Virus record (IMG/VR): IMGVR_UViG_3300045283_000101
Location: 1-41,679 of that record
Direction: 5' to 3' (one strand)
DNA length: 41,679 nucleotides
DNA from: a virus
Shown here: one piece after another, positions 20,301-28,849 of the stretch
How the letters are laid out: every line of letters starts with the position of its first letter
Position numbering within the stretch: position 1 is the first letter of the stretch
Made by a program: the position numbers and the translations under genes
The notes under the pieces: model-generated
Databases searched by the model: none
Told to the model about the DNA's origin: nothing
The model's input: the letters and a program-made list of their open reading frames with translations, nothing else

Positions 20301-20920
20301 ATCAGGTTCCTCGCAGCCGAGGAGGGAGCGTTCAGCGCGGCGTCGATCAGCCGCGGCTTGTGCTTCCCCATCGCGATCAGCAGCTCGGTGTCGGTCGCGT
20401 TCTTGCCGGGATCGTCGAGGCCCTTCTGCTTCAAGAGTTGGTGCAGCCGGTCGCGCTCTGACTGGTCGAGCATGTTGACACGCGGAACCTTGTCCAGGTT
20501 GGCGCCGTGCTGCTGCGCGTCGCGAAGCACGTTCTGCGCATTACGGAGAAACTCGGGAGCGATGTCGGATTGCGGGATCCCGGTATGCAGCAGATGGATT
20601 GTCGCGTTCGCACCGGCCAGTCCCGGCCGGCTCATCAGCGTGATCGCCTGCTTCGCCATCGACGCGCGATCCGACCCCGGATCATAAATCTGGCTGATCA
20701 GCGCATACGTCTGCGCGTCCGGCTTCTCGAGCCGCTGGCCATACACGTTGTGCGCCTGCACCACCGCGCGATGCTGGGTCGTCGCCTGCCGGAACGCCTG
20801 CTGATGCTGCCGCGTGAAACTGCCGCCTCGAGCAGTACGCGGCTGGGGTCGCGACTTCGCAGCCGGCTTTGGCTGCGGCATCGGCCGCGGCTTCAGATGC
20901 TCCTCAGCGAGACGCGCCAT
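17345..20920 (-). CDS. Very large virion protein, likely DNA-ejection protein
   Basis: The 1191-aa product is the largest in the genome. The N-terminal 40 residues are basic and Pro-rich. The rest is largely alpha-helical, with Gly/Ala-rich hydrophobic stretches (about 260-290 and 660-690) and a Tyr/Pro/Gly tail repeating TPGGSAYTPGTSYSPGGSVY. No nuclease, kinase or tape-measure motif is evident. In short-tailed phages this slot, before a muralytic protein and after the nozzle genes, holds internal virion proteins such as T7 gp16 that form the ejection channel. That role is inferred from position and size. Confidence 0.6.
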   Translation of the reverse strand: MARLAEEHLKPRPMPQPKPAAKSRPQPRTARGGSFTRQHQQAFRQATTQHRAVVQAHNVYGQRLEKPDAQTYALISQIYDPGSDRASMAKQAITLMSRPGLAGANATIHLLHTGIPQSDIAPEFLRNAQNVLRDAQQHGANLDKVPRVNMLDQSERDRLHQLLKQKGLDDPGKNATDTELLIAMGKHKPRLIDAALNAPSSAARNLIGVPVGGFQTGRALGHAVQGDPTEVKLLGHGLAAYYKHIKADPVRALEEDPIGTISALLPAKTLLGGSAGMAARAGLLGKAAKGFATAPRAATVLKGVHTVEGAAPQIIRASEQNPLSSNLIDRAAQRGLSSVTSRSGSVSRYRLKKQTIREAATSKADTYLVRDAMLRGLQEARRGMTKEERRAILAYAQGETPSRLAGFYRQMMQDEPASKWNKQRAAQAKIWDKVAKKTGDSPTPRVDAYLEAMKVPLTARERIMSQIGKVPEEQIAARRGIVTKAVSDKLGAPSPVAGLAQYVPHIDTAPQFGNFLVRKGLNPERKLAKSAKKNDLVLFHRGTWQPDLTHLEGSIAQASNVEQMYNHIRSTLGQYGRVPKPGEPYEGQLVRLAGDRKIVKPDQSGPALAQTLKELHSKNEGVSEADLITQLEQNIFAKPGTSHVPNDGASYLVIPDTVANQLRGEFNGARRGAVARAASTGTDAWRYATLFARPAWLAANAVSNPAQAILGMSDSPSGVARIPLAYARTVSGRRIPGSGRRVLGTDAHLPNMRMPGRDYSGVIPAGLKDAGWFNDLTRIQRLGANANNPAVRFASRVADSVEGRAVRRVVSAGPRAIVKANQKWEDVQREAMYLHQAMPDAKRAAAGTPFARVTDDVMKHLEAGDNTKAAQVVRDFLSDSRNKNRPNVRLAAPFYKWLVFATKLSLVTLPLKHPVRNEILQALGRSGMQEIAQLGGIPQYLKGAVPFDPEQRQVADGSTHQFAKMLATRNVNTLGTPGEFLSLNDQGNPTLSGMVSYLNPLLGAAASVAFGKDLSSGFPLNDANGNPIDIQTSSIPKVLRTLINQEARTIPGVNLLSDPTGLPADALPFTGTAKDTSTGLKQPKRSQLAKFATYLTGVNIREEDLTLANAQWLFHFADPKYNKQLPPDLAKEIRKKANKVRGMSGPFHAQQLRDAKIKKGGGDPSSTTYTPGGSAYTPGTSYSPGGSVYQP

Positions 20921-21997
20921 CTAGACCGCGCGCCCCGTATACGCACGCATGATCTGCTGTGCCTCCCGCATCGAGAAGCCAGCCCGCACGAGCAGGTTCC
21001 TAGCCCTGACGTACGCAGTCTGCGGATCCATCGCGGGAGCGTTCGCGCGATTCTCCTTCGTGCCTGTCAGCCACGTTCCGACCTTGGTACCGGTCAGGCC
21101 CTGCACGCCACTCGCGGTCATGTGCTGTACCGCCAGCGCGAGACCCGCCGGGCCGTTCGGCGCGATCACCGAAAACGCCGGGAACGTATTGCCGTTCTTG
21201 TCTGGCGGCGGCTGGAACGTGTACGTGAACCCGGTCCGCTTCGACACCGGCTGCGTCCAGCGTGTGTACGACGCCTGCGCGTCCTTGATCGTCTGCGCCC
21301 GCTGCTTCTTCGATGCGTTCTTCGACGCATTCGTCTGCCGGTTCGCATCCGCCGCGGCCCGCGTCGCCGCGTTCTGCTGCGCCACGCTGAGCTGTCCCGC
21401 CGCGATCTGATTGTCGAACGCCGTATTCTGCTGCGCCGCATGGAACTGGCTCGCCGCGAGGCTGTTATTGAAGTTCGCGACCGCGGCCTGCAACGCCGTA
21501 TCCTTCTCCTGCTTCAGATAATCGTTCGCCGCCGACTGCTGCTTCATCTTGATCGCACTCACCTGCTGCGCACGATCAAGGACATCATTCCGGCCGCGAG
21601 CAATCGCAGCGTTCTGACCACCCGCCAAAGCCTGCGCCATCGTCGCACCGAGCGCACTGACCAGACTCGACCCGCCAGGCGTCGCAGCCACCCCCGAACC
21701 GCCACCCGTCAACGCAGCCCGATTCGCCGCCGCCGACGCGTCCTGGAACGCCTTCTGGTACAACCCGCCACCGGCAGCGGCAACCTGCGTCTGGTTCCCC
21801 TGAATGCCCTTCAACGCATTGCCGAGCTGCGCCGCGCTGGTGGTGTAGAAACTCGACGACGGCAACGCTGCGACGGCAGCGTTCGCGTCCGACGCTGCTC
21901 GAGCGTTCGCCTGCGACGTGAGCCACTCGAGGCTATGCGTCCCGTACGGCTGGAACGGGTTATACGCGACCCGCTTGGGCTTCTTCTTCGTTGCCAT
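20921..21997 (-). CDS. Ala/Gln-rich internal virion protein
   Basis: The 358-aa product begins with a basic stretch (MATKKKPKRVAYNPFQPYGT) and contains long Ala/Gln/Asn-rich helices (about residues 80-230, e.g. QSAANDYLKQEKDTALQAAV). The C-terminal part is more globular (TQPVSKRTGFTYTFQPPPDK onward). Position between the nozzle and the 1191-aa gene matches small internal virion or ejection proteins of podoviruses. No specific domain recognised. Confidence 0.6.
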   Translation of the reverse strand: MATKKKPKRVAYNPFQPYGTHSLEWLTSQANARAASDANAAVAALPSSSFYTTSAAQLGNALKGIQGNQTQVAAAGGGLYQKAFQDASAAANRAALTGGGSGVAATPGGSSLVSALGATMAQALAGGQNAAIARGRNDVLDRAQQVSAIKMKQQSAANDYLKQEKDTALQAAVANFNNSLAASQFHAAQQNTAFDNQIAAGQLSVAQQNAATRAAADANRQTNASKNASKKQRAQTIKDAQASYTRWTQPVSKRTGFTYTFQPPPDKNGNTFPAFSVIAPNGPAGLALAVQHMTASGVQGLTGTKVGTWLTGTKENRANAPAMDPQTAYVRARNLLVRAGFSMREAQQIMRAYTGRAV

Positions 21998-21999
21998 GA

Positions 22000-22731
22000 C
22001 TATGGCCTCTGGTATCCGTGCGGGCCACCAGCCACACCGCGAGGCTGCGGCCTGGACTTCGGGCGGGGATGGTATTTGCGGCGCTTCGCGTCGATCTTGT
22101 CCTGCTTCAAGTGCGCCTGCGCCCTCGCGACGCGAGCCTTACGATCCGCTTCCCACTTCGTCGACGCCGCCGACTTCGCAGCTACAGCCTTGGCTGCGAC
22201 TGCTGCGGGCGAGCCGGGAGGCGCCGTCTTCAGATAGTCCGGGTAGAGGCTGGTGATCAGGTTCGACTCGTCCGTGTTCACACCGCTCAGTGCCGACTGG
22301 AATGCTTTCTGTGCGTCTGCGAGCTGCTTCTCGTACGCGGTGCCGGCATTCTGCTGGCCCTGCACCTGAGCACCCGAGAAGAGGAGTCCTCGGCTATTGG
22401 CGGAGTTCTGGATCGCCTGGCTATTGCCCGACAACGCGTTGGATAGGGCCTGGATGTGGCTGAACGGATTCTCTGCCGCGGTCGTCTGCCGATACCCGCC
22501 TTTCCCGTCCGGCACCCATCCGTACTGTGCGTAGATGCCGGAGCGTTGCGCGGCGAACTGCGGATTCTGCATCAGATAGCGCGGGTCCGTCTGATACCAC
22601 GCCTTGAACCTGTCCTGCGGCGTCGGCACCGGCGCAGGAGGCTTTGCGAGAACAGGAGGCTTTGGAAGCGGCGGAGGCTTCGGGGGAGGCTTAGGAAACG
22701 GAGGTGCCTTCACACTACTCACGACTGCCAC
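22000..22731 (-). CDS. Pro-rich N-terminus virion-associated protein
   Basis: The 243-aa product opens with a Pro/Lys-rich run (about residues 8-40, repeats of PKPP) and then NPQFAAQRSGIYAQYGWVPD, a Gln/Ser-rich helical core (about 75-140) and a basic, Pro-rich tail. It is probably a structural protein with flexible ends, encoded between tail genes. The run of Gln/Ala resembles that of the next gene, so the two may assemble together. Function not established. Confidence 0.55.
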   Translation of the reverse strand: MAVVSSVKAPPFPKPPPKPPPLPKPPVLAKPPAPVPTPQDRFKAWYQTDPRYLMQNPQFAAQRSGIYAQYGWVPDGKGGYRQTTAAENPFSHIQALSNALSGNSQAIQNSANSRGLLFSGAQVQGQQNAGTAYEKQLADAQKAFQSALSGVNTDESNLITSLYPDYLKTAPPGSPAAVAAKAVAAKSAASTKWEADRKARVARAQAHLKQDKIDAKRRKYHPRPKSRPQPRGVAGGPHGYQRP

Positions 22732-22740
22732 GATGCCTCC

Positions 22741-23268
22741 CTAAACATTCCGCACGAACCCCAGCAAACTGATGAACATCGATACCTGGCCGTTCGTGTT
22801 CCCAAGATCATTCTGCTGCGCAACGTTGAACACCGGCTCGTCGAAGAACGGCACGATCACCTGATCGATACCACCACCGCCGACCGCCGTGATCCTGGTC
22901 AAGAACACGGGATTCCCGGCGAACACCGACCCGGACGAGATCGAGAACAACTGATACGCGATGCCGGCACCAAGCGCGCTGATCGACGTCGAGACGGTGA
23001 TCAGGCACCCGGCCGCCCACGTCGGAACATCAACACTACTCCCGCCCGTGGCGGTGTTGTTCCGCAGGTTGACGGTATCCGTGAACGTCGCGGCAACGGT
23101 GAGCCGCGCCTGGATCACCGGGTATGCCGACACCCACGCGAACACGCTGCTCTTCGTCGACAACCCCGGAAACGCACGCCGCTCCGTATCGGTAGGACTC
23201 GTGCCCTGTGCGGCACCCGTCATCCCGATCGGCGCCAAACCCTGCCGACCACCATCATCAAGGATCAC
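22741..23268 (-). CDS. Beta-rich tail-associated protein
   Basis: The 175-aa product starts at a GTG (23268) that overlaps the stop of the nozzle-like gene as GTGA. It begins MILDDGGRQGLAPIGMTGAA and contains strand-rich segments (SVFAWVSAYPVIQARLTVAA, GNPVFLTRITAVGGGG) and the end VSMFISLLGFVRNV. It looks like a small virion surface or tail-tip protein. No family recognised. Confidence 0.55.
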   Translation of the reverse strand: MILDDGGRQGLAPIGMTGAAQGTSPTDTERRAFPGLSTKSSVFAWVSAYPVIQARLTVAATFTDTVNLRNNTATGGSSVDVPTWAAGCLITVSTSISALGAGIAYQLFSISSGSVFAGNPVFLTRITAVGGGGIDQVIVPFFDEPVFNVAQQNDLGNTNGQVSMFISLLGFVRNV

Positions 23269-25145
23269 GCGACACGCTCCACCCGCAACTGACGCGCAGC
23301 GATATCCACGTCGATCAGTTCGCACTCGTCCGGATTCTGGGTCTGCGTGATCGTCAACGCCATTGCACGCGAAAGCGTCGTCGTGTCGTAGCGTTTCGAC
23401 TGTGCGGACGTGGCGTTCGTGATGGTGCCGAGCGTCGCACCCGACTCCTCCCCATCAAGACCCGGCGTCGACGCAATCGTCACCGTCCCCGTGCTTCCCG
23501 GCATCCGCACCGTCACGCGCTCGTGCCGGAACTGCTTCAACCGGCTCGGCTCATCATTGTCGTACGTCTTCGTCTTCACCGTCATCGTCGGACCCGTCCC
23601 CGCAACATCCGTCGTCGCCGCCGAGCTCGGATTCGCGAGATAATCGATCCGCACCAGCTTCGTGGTGTTCGACGCAGTGCCGGGTTGGAACCTGGCCGCG
23701 AAGATGCGAGTGGTGTCCTGCGGGTCTTTGAAGCAATTCGTGATGTCGACGTTCTGGAACCTGGTCCACCGGAAACCATCCATGTTGCATACGAACACGC
23801 CGGCTGAGGTGGAGATGTAGTAGTGGTTCGACTGGATCATCCCGGAGCCGTACACGGTCGCGTTCGCGATAGTGTCGAGGAAGTAGTTTTGGATCCGGCC
23901 GATCATCGTGTTGATCAGGTTGCCGTTGTGGTACAGGTAGACGCCGTCCGGCGCCATCATCATCACGCCGCTCGGGGTGCGCACCGTCGCCTTGTCGCTG
24001 ATGCACGGAATCCGCTGATTCAACGGCCTCAGCTCGTACGTCAACCCGCCGCTGGTCGTCGTGTTCGTGTTCAACGTTCCCACGAGACGGCTGCAGATCG
24101 GCCGGCCGAGGATCAACAGCTCGCCGTCCGACACGGGTTCGACGCCCATCACGAGATCCATCCACGGAACATCCGCATAGTTCGACTCCGGATACCCGTA
24201 GTTGCTCATGAACAGATTCCCGTCCGCCAACGTATTCACCGTCGACGTCTCGGTCGGCAGCAGGCTCCAGATGATCCGGTTCTTCAGATGCTCGTACACG
24301 CCCGAGGAGCGTTCCCGGGTGACGCCGCCGAACACGACGCGGTTCTGCCACGACGCGCCGCACTCCGCGCCACGCCAGGCGGCGGTACCAACCGCGGGCG
24401 ACGCGAAGTCGAGGAATTGCTGCATCGAGTTCACCGTCGCACCACCCGTACCCGACGTGAAGGATCGCGTCGGAGCCGGCGACACGACGACGGACGTCGC
24501 GCCGATCGCGGTGATCTTCCCGATGTACTTATCCGTCGCGGCGTTCTTCTGAATGAAGATCGAGTCGCCGACCGTGTACGCCGCGGTGTCCGACGCAGAG
24601 AATCCGGTGATCGTCCTATCACCACTGGTGATCGTCAGTGCCGGCGTGGATGACCGCAATGTGTTCACTCCGCCGCTCATCGCAGCGAACATCCGGTAGA
24701 AGCTCGTTGATCCGGCCAAGGGTGACCGCATCGGCACGATCGCGTACCCGAAATGCTGGAACGGCCGGCCCAGCCCGTTGCCGCTGATGAGCGCATTCGC
24801 CCACGATGCGCTGGTGATCGCGAACGTGCCGGCGCCTGGTGTGAACGCTCCGGTGATCAGCTGCCCGGCGACGCCGTTCGATTCGTCGAGGACGTAGCCT
24901 CTCAGGATCTCGGTTTCCACGCTCGACTGGGCGAACGTCACGCACGACCCTGAGATCGTGCTGCCACTCGACAACGCGGTTACGGTCGATCCGCGCTTGT
25001 GGAGGGTGCCCTCCTCGCCTATAAAGCAATCCAACGCGTCCCAGACGGCGTTCTCCGGCAGCATGTGGCGGGGGACGTCCTGCACCATGCCGGCGGCGAA
25101 GTTGCCGTGATGCAGCCACGCACTCATCGTCGAGCGGCCGGCCAC
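23265..25145 (-). CDS. Tail nozzle/tubular protein B-like protein
   Basis: The 626-aa product begins MAGRSTMSAWLHHGNFAAGM and soon has the LPENAVWDALDCFIGEEGTL segment typical of the start of gp12/P22 gp10-like nozzle proteins (an acquired-sites sequence followed by a beta-propeller-like body). Later segments such as GVYLYHNGNLINTMIGRIQN and a long beta-rich C-terminus fit that fold. It would form the lower part of the short tail tube, next to the adaptor. The GTG at 25145 overlaps the adaptor stop; a Met at residue 7 is an alternative. Confidence 0.7.
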   Translation of the reverse strand: MAGRSTMSAWLHHGNFAAGMVQDVPRHMLPENAVWDALDCFIGEEGTLHKRGSTVTALSSGSTISGSCVTFAQSSVETEILRGYVLDESNGVAGQLITGAFTPGAGTFAITSASWANALISGNGLGRPFQHFGYAIVPMRSPLAGSTSFYRMFAAMSGGVNTLRSSTPALTITSGDRTITGFSASDTAAYTVGDSIFIQKNAATDKYIGKITAIGATSVVVSPAPTRSFTSGTGGATVNSMQQFLDFASPAVGTAAWRGAECGASWQNRVVFGGVTRERSSGVYEHLKNRIIWSLLPTETSTVNTLADGNLFMSNYGYPESNYADVPWMDLVMGVEPVSDGELLILGRPICSRLVGTLNTNTTTSGGLTYELRPLNQRIPCISDKATVRTPSGVMMMAPDGVYLYHNGNLINTMIGRIQNYFLDTIANATVYGSGMIQSNHYYISTSAGVFVCNMDGFRWTRFQNVDITNCFKDPQDTTRIFAARFQPGTASNTTKLVRIDYLANPSSAATTDVAGTGPTMTVKTKTYDNDEPSRLKQFRHERVTVRMPGSTGTVTIASTPGLDGEESGATLGTITNATSAQSKRYDTTTLSRAMALTITQTQNPDECELIDVDIAARQLRVERVA

Positions 25146-25837
25146 TACCGCATCCCCGAGAAGTAGGTTGACCGGTCATGGATCGGCTGGTTGGGACGAT
25201 TCGGATACCCGATGATCATCCCTCGCGCGGTGTTGCCCTGGCGTTGCATCATCCACATCTGGAACTGGCCGAGGAACCCCTCGTACTTCTGCCGGTACGT
25301 CTCCGCCAGATCCGGCGACTCCACCTCCGCCAGCCTCGAGGTGCCGTACGACGTGAGGAGACGCTCCTGCCACTGCGACGGAATCACGGACGGCACATCT
25401 CCGGCAGCGCTGAGCGCGGTAGGTGATGGGACGTAGAAGATCGTGATCGTGTCCCCCGCTGACGGAGCCGGCGCGATCTGCAGCGTGTCCGCACCCTGGA
25501 ACGCGTACGCCCGCGTGAACCCCGTCACCGCGGCACTGTTCAAATCCAGCACCTCGCGGAGCGATGCGGCGGGGACGATCGCGAAATTCGACGTCGCGCC
25601 CGACTGGATATACCGCAACTCGTTAATCGCAAGCACACCGGTCAGGGTGAAGTCGCTGGTGAGCGAGTACTTCGTCTGGTTCGCGACGAGGTTCTTGGTG
25701 GCGTTCGTCTCGCCGAGTGCCGCACGCGCGCACACGTCGATGTACCCGTCGTTGATGTAGACACCTGCGTTCGTCGCGTCGCTCGAGACGCTGAGTGCCT
25801 GGACGGCGGTTTTCAGGTCTCCGAAGGTGGTTGCCAT
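25145..25837 (-). CDS. Head-tail adaptor / tail tubular A-like protein
   Basis: The 230-aa product begins MATTFGDLKTAVQALSVSSD and then GVYINDGYIDVCARA, a helix pair typical of gp6/gp11-type adaptors. A beta domain follows (KYSLTSDFTLTGVLAINELR to TITIFYVPSP) and C-terminal helices (ETYRQKYEGFLGQFQMWMMQ). Such proteins form a dodecameric ring between portal and nozzle. Position before the nozzle-like gene supports this. It starts with ATG at 25837. Confidence 0.75.
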   Translation of the reverse strand: MATTFGDLKTAVQALSVSSDATNAGVYINDGYIDVCARAALGETNATKNLVANQTKYSLTSDFTLTGVLAINELRYIQSGATSNFAIVPAASLREVLDLNSAAVTGFTRAYAFQGADTLQIAPAPSAGDTITIFYVPSPTALSAAGDVPSVIPSQWQERLLTSYGTSRLAEVESPDLAETYRQKYEGFLGQFQMWMMQRQGNTARGMIIGYPNRPNQPIHDRSTYFSGMR

Positions 25838-26103
25838 TACGCCTTCTTCCTCGCCAAGTCGAACCGCGTCTCAGGACGGAACACTCCACACGTCTCATCG
25901 AGGGGACACGAGTCGCACGGTGGACCCTCATGACCGAATCCCGAGCACTTAGCACGCCCGAACCGTTGATCCGCGGTGTTCGTTGATCGGATGACGTTCC
26001 GCGCAGCCTTCTCGATGTTGTTCATGAGGTCGCCATCCTTCGTTCGGACGGTGTAGACCAGTGTCCCGTCAGGCTCGCGAAAGTGAGACGCAGCGGTCGC
26101 CAC
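25837..26103 (-). CDS. Small Cys-rich hypothetical protein
   Basis: The 88-aa product starts at a GTG (26103) directly after the previous stop. It has an N-terminal strand region and a cluster AKCSGFGHEGPPCDSCPLDE-TC, giving four Cys and a His that could bind zinc or an Fe-S centre, then a basic C-terminus. It lies between adaptor and Cys-rich 127-aa genes. No family recognised. Confidence 0.6.
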   Translation of the reverse strand: MATAASHFREPDGTLVYTVRTKDGDLMNNIEKAARNVIRSTNTADQRFGRAKCSGFGHEGPPCDSCPLDETCGVFRPETRFDLARKKA

Positions 26104-26487
26104 CTAGCGCTCCTCGATCGGGGGAATCTTCGGCAGCAACCCCTGATGCAGCGCCTGGAAGTACTCGGTCGACACCTCAGCGCCGCACACCGGACAACAC
26201 CCCTGCATCACGCGTTGCCGCCACGGCAAGACCTGGCCCGGCTTGTCGTACACCTCAGCGAACCGCTTCACGGAGCTCGCGCTGGGGCGTTCGGGGAATA
26301 CCTCCATGCATTCCGCGCACGCCGTGCCATCCGCGAGCCGCTTCAGCGTCTCGAATTGCTTCCGGTCATGCAGGATCCACCGGACCCCGCGCCGACCGGT
26401 CCGCTCCACCGTCTCGTCGTAACACTCCTCAACGGCGGCCAGGATCGGCTCCCGCCACTCTTCCCGCTGACGAATCGTGATCCTCAT
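26104..26487 (-). CDS. Zinc-finger-like hypothetical protein in the tail operon
   Basis: The 127-aa product has an acidic helical start (MRITIRQREEWREPILAAVE), then ACAECMEVFPERPSASSVKR and CCPVCGAEVSTEYFQALHQG: two CxxC pairs about 45 residues apart, likely one zinc site. The start overlaps the glycosyltransferase stop as ATGA. It could be a regulator or a folding partner. No known match from memory. Confidence 0.6.
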   Translation of the reverse strand: MRITIRQREEWREPILAAVEECYDETVERTGRRGVRWILHDRKQFETLKRLADGTACAECMEVFPERPSASSVKRFAEVYDKPGQVLPWRQRVMQGCCPVCGAEVSTEYFQALHQGLLPKIPPIEER

Positions 26488-28085
26488 GCTGCGACCCTCA
26501 TCCCTGCTCGCGTCCGGATCTCGCGAAGCGCCTTCCGGTACAGGTACGCCGTCTTCTGAGCAGTCCGGTTCGTGACGACATGCTTCCGCGCAGCCTGGGC
26601 GAGCTTCAGCCGGAGCGTGTCATCGACTATGAGCGTCTCGATCGCTTCCTCCCACTGCTCCGGCGTGTCCGCGAGCAGGCCGGTGCGGCCATGCTTGACG
26701 GTCGCGTACGGCTTCGCGTCGGATCCGATGAATGCCGCGCCGGCCATGCTCGACTCGAGCCACTTCAAGTCTGATTTGCCGCGCCCCATCTCGTGATTGC
26801 GGATCGGCGCGATCGAGATATCGAACGACGCCAGCAGTGCGCGGTACGCGGCGAGGCTGATCGTCTGCGGCTGCTGCACGTACTCGAAGTCCCACGACGC
26901 CGGCGCTGGGAAGTTCGTCACCAGCATCACCTCAACGTCGGGGTGCCGCTTCTTCACGCGCCGGAGTGCTTCTGCGACGATTGGCGCGTCCCGCTCATGC
27001 TGCCGCGAGGCTGCCCACCCGATCCGCAGCTTCCCATCACCCATCGGCTCACGCACCCTGCGCCAGTCAGCCTCCAGAATGCTGTTGCGGAGCAGGTAGA
27101 CGTGCGGGTTATAGTCGGCGTACAGCTCGGCCAGGTGCGGCGTTGCGCAGAACACGGCGGGACACCGCTGCACGAATTCGACGTGATCCGGCTGCTGGTC
27201 GTACCACTGGTTCCCGACCGCGCGAAGATTCGAGATGTACAGATCCGGCACGAGTTGTTCGGACACGTACGCGTCGTCGACGTCGCCGATCACGAGCACC
27301 TCATCCCCGAACCGGTTCAGCACGTCGAGCGCTTCGGAGGCTGGGTGCATCGCGATGATCGCGTCGCATCCGAAGTAGCCGTGCGGGATGTTCCCCGCCA
27401 CGATCCCCGGGAGCGGCTCCGCCGGCACGCTGCCGCGTACATACGCGACACCAGGGCTAGCGCTCGGCATGAACACGGCCTCCACTGGGTAGCGTTCCAG
27501 CCGGTCGCCGAGGATCTCCTTCAGCTGGTCTTCTTGCGAGAACGATTCGTCGCGCGCTGCGTGTTCGATCCGTTGCGTCAGGCTCTGCTGATGCTGCCGA
27601 TACCGGTACTCGGCGGGAAGGATCCGTTCGAACCGGTACCCGGCCTTCGCGATCCGGTTCATCAGGTCCCAGTCCTCGACGACCGCCATTCGCCAACCGC
27701 CAACGGCGCGGAGCACGCTGGTCTTTACGAGGAACACGCCGCACGTGTTCCGCCACTGGATGATGTGCCGCCCATAATGCGGCGGCTCGAACGTCTGTTC
27801 GCGATCACCGAACAGTTCCATCCTCGGGTAGACGCCGTCCGCGTCGCCGATCGCATCCTCCAGCATCTCCAGCATCCCCGGCCCGGCGACGTCATCCGCG
27901 CCGCACACGAACGTGTACGGCGTCGTGATCTCATCGAGCGCGACGTTCAGCGCGGCGTGCATCTCGCGCTTCCCGTTGTTCTTGGCGATGATGAACGGCG
28001 TGCCGTTCGGGAAGCTGTTCAGGCATTCGGTAAGCCACGCTTCGTTGCGGCCATCCCACGGGATCAGGATCGTGGACAGCGTCAC
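26484..28085 (-). CDS. Two-domain glycosyltransferase (GT2 + GT4-like)
   Basis: The 533-aa product combines two parts. Residues about 1-195 form a GT-A type 2 glycosyltransferase: opening STILIPWDGRNEAWL, a CGADDVAGPG metal/UDP motif near 61-70 and VVEDWDLMNRI near 136. Residues about 300-510 look like a GT-B (GT4) domain: KLRIGWAASRQHERD, EVMLVTN and KSDLKWLESSMAGAAFIGSD with the usual acidic loop. Both domains would transfer sugars, possibly in sequence. The GTG at 28085 overlaps the epimerase stop. It lies among structural genes, so virion glycosylation is an attractive inference. Confidence 0.82.
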   Translation of the reverse strand: MTLSTILIPWDGRNEAWLTECLNSFPNGTPFIIAKNNGKREMHAALNVALDEITTPYTFVCGADDVAGPGMLEMLEDAIGDADGVYPRMELFGDREQTFEPPHYGRHIIQWRNTCGVFLVKTSVLRAVGGWRMAVVEDWDLMNRIAKAGYRFERILPAEYRYRQHQQSLTQRIEHAARDESFSQEDQLKEILGDRLERYPVEAVFMPSASPGVAYVRGSVPAEPLPGIVAGNIPHGYFGCDAIIAMHPASEALDVLNRFGDEVLVIGDVDDAYVSEQLVPDLYISNLRAVGNQWYDQQPDHVEFVQRCPAVFCATPHLAELYADYNPHVYLLRNSILEADWRRVREPMGDGKLRIGWAASRQHERDAPIVAEALRRVKKRHPDVEVMLVTNFPAPASWDFEYVQQPQTISLAAYRALLASFDISIAPIRNHEMGRGKSDLKWLESSMAGAAFIGSDAKPYATVKHGRTGLLADTPEQWEEAIETLIVDDTLRLKLAQAARKHVVTNRTAQKTAYLYRKALREIRTRAGMRVAA

Positions 28086-28849
28086 GCGACGAGTACCTCG
28101 GCGTGCACGTCATGCGGCGACGTGATCTGATTGAACGAGCGGCCCGGCACCTTCACGATCGTCTCGTGTGGTGCATGCAACGGCTCCACCACACGATCAC
28201 CCCTGCGTCGTTCGACCAGGTGAATCGTGTCATCCGGGTCGACGTCGCGATCCCGGCACCACTTGCGCGCGACGTTCACCATGTGATGCGGCGCACCCGG
28301 ATTCGGTGCGTACCGGCCACTCTGAATCGACAACAGGTCCGCGAGGAACGTGATCGCGTCGGCGAGCGTGATGAAGTACCGGGTGCACGCGGCGACATCG
28401 ATCCGGCTCGTCTCCTCGAACTGCTTGTCCCACGCCTGGAACACGTTCCGGTTCGACTCGCGCACGTTGTACAGGCGTCCGACGACGCCGTGCGCATTCA
28501 GCACCATCCGCTCCGCAATCAGCTTCGACGCGCCGTACACCGTCTCCGGCACCGCCGCCTTGCACGTCGACGCGAGGATCACGCGACACCCGAGCGCCAA
28601 GGCGTTGCGGGTCCCTTCGATGTTGACGTGCTGCGTCGCGAACGGATGATCCTCGCCGCTCGGCGCGTGCTTGTCGGCCGCCAGGTGATACACGACGTCC
28701 GGCACGTACCCGATATCGATCGGGTACCTGACGTCTGCGAGCGGATTCATTCCTAGGTCGAAGCATTCAACACCATGACCCCGCGCTTCGAGCTCGCTGA
28801 TCAGGCTCGGTCCGAGACTTCCGGCGCCTCCGGTGACGAGGATCCTCAT
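28082..28849 (-). CDS. NAD-dependent sugar-nucleotide epimerase/dehydratase
   Basis: The 255-aa product begins MRILVTGGAGSLGPSLISEL, a Rossmann glycine motif (GGAGSLG, 7-13), and has the catalytic YGASK (Tyr105, Lys109) with an upstream ILASTC strand. It belongs to the extended SDR family and would modify a nucleotide sugar, for instance by epimerisation or dehydration. It is somewhat short of the usual 300-350 aa, so the C-terminal substrate domain is reduced. It is directly upstream of and coupled to the two-domain glycosyltransferase, which could use its product. Confidence 0.87.
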   Translation of the reverse strand: MRILVTGGAGSLGPSLISELEARGHGVECFDLGMNPLADVRYPIDIGYVPDVVYHLAADKHAPSGEDHPFATQHVNIEGTRNALALGCRVILASTCKAAVPETVYGASKLIAERMVLNAHGVVGRLYNVRESNRNVFQAWDKQFEETSRIDVAACTRYFITLADAITFLADLLSIQSGRYAPNPGAPHHMVNVARKWCRDRDVDPDDTIHLVERRRGDRVVEPLHAPHETIVKVPGRSFNQITSPHDVHAEVLVA

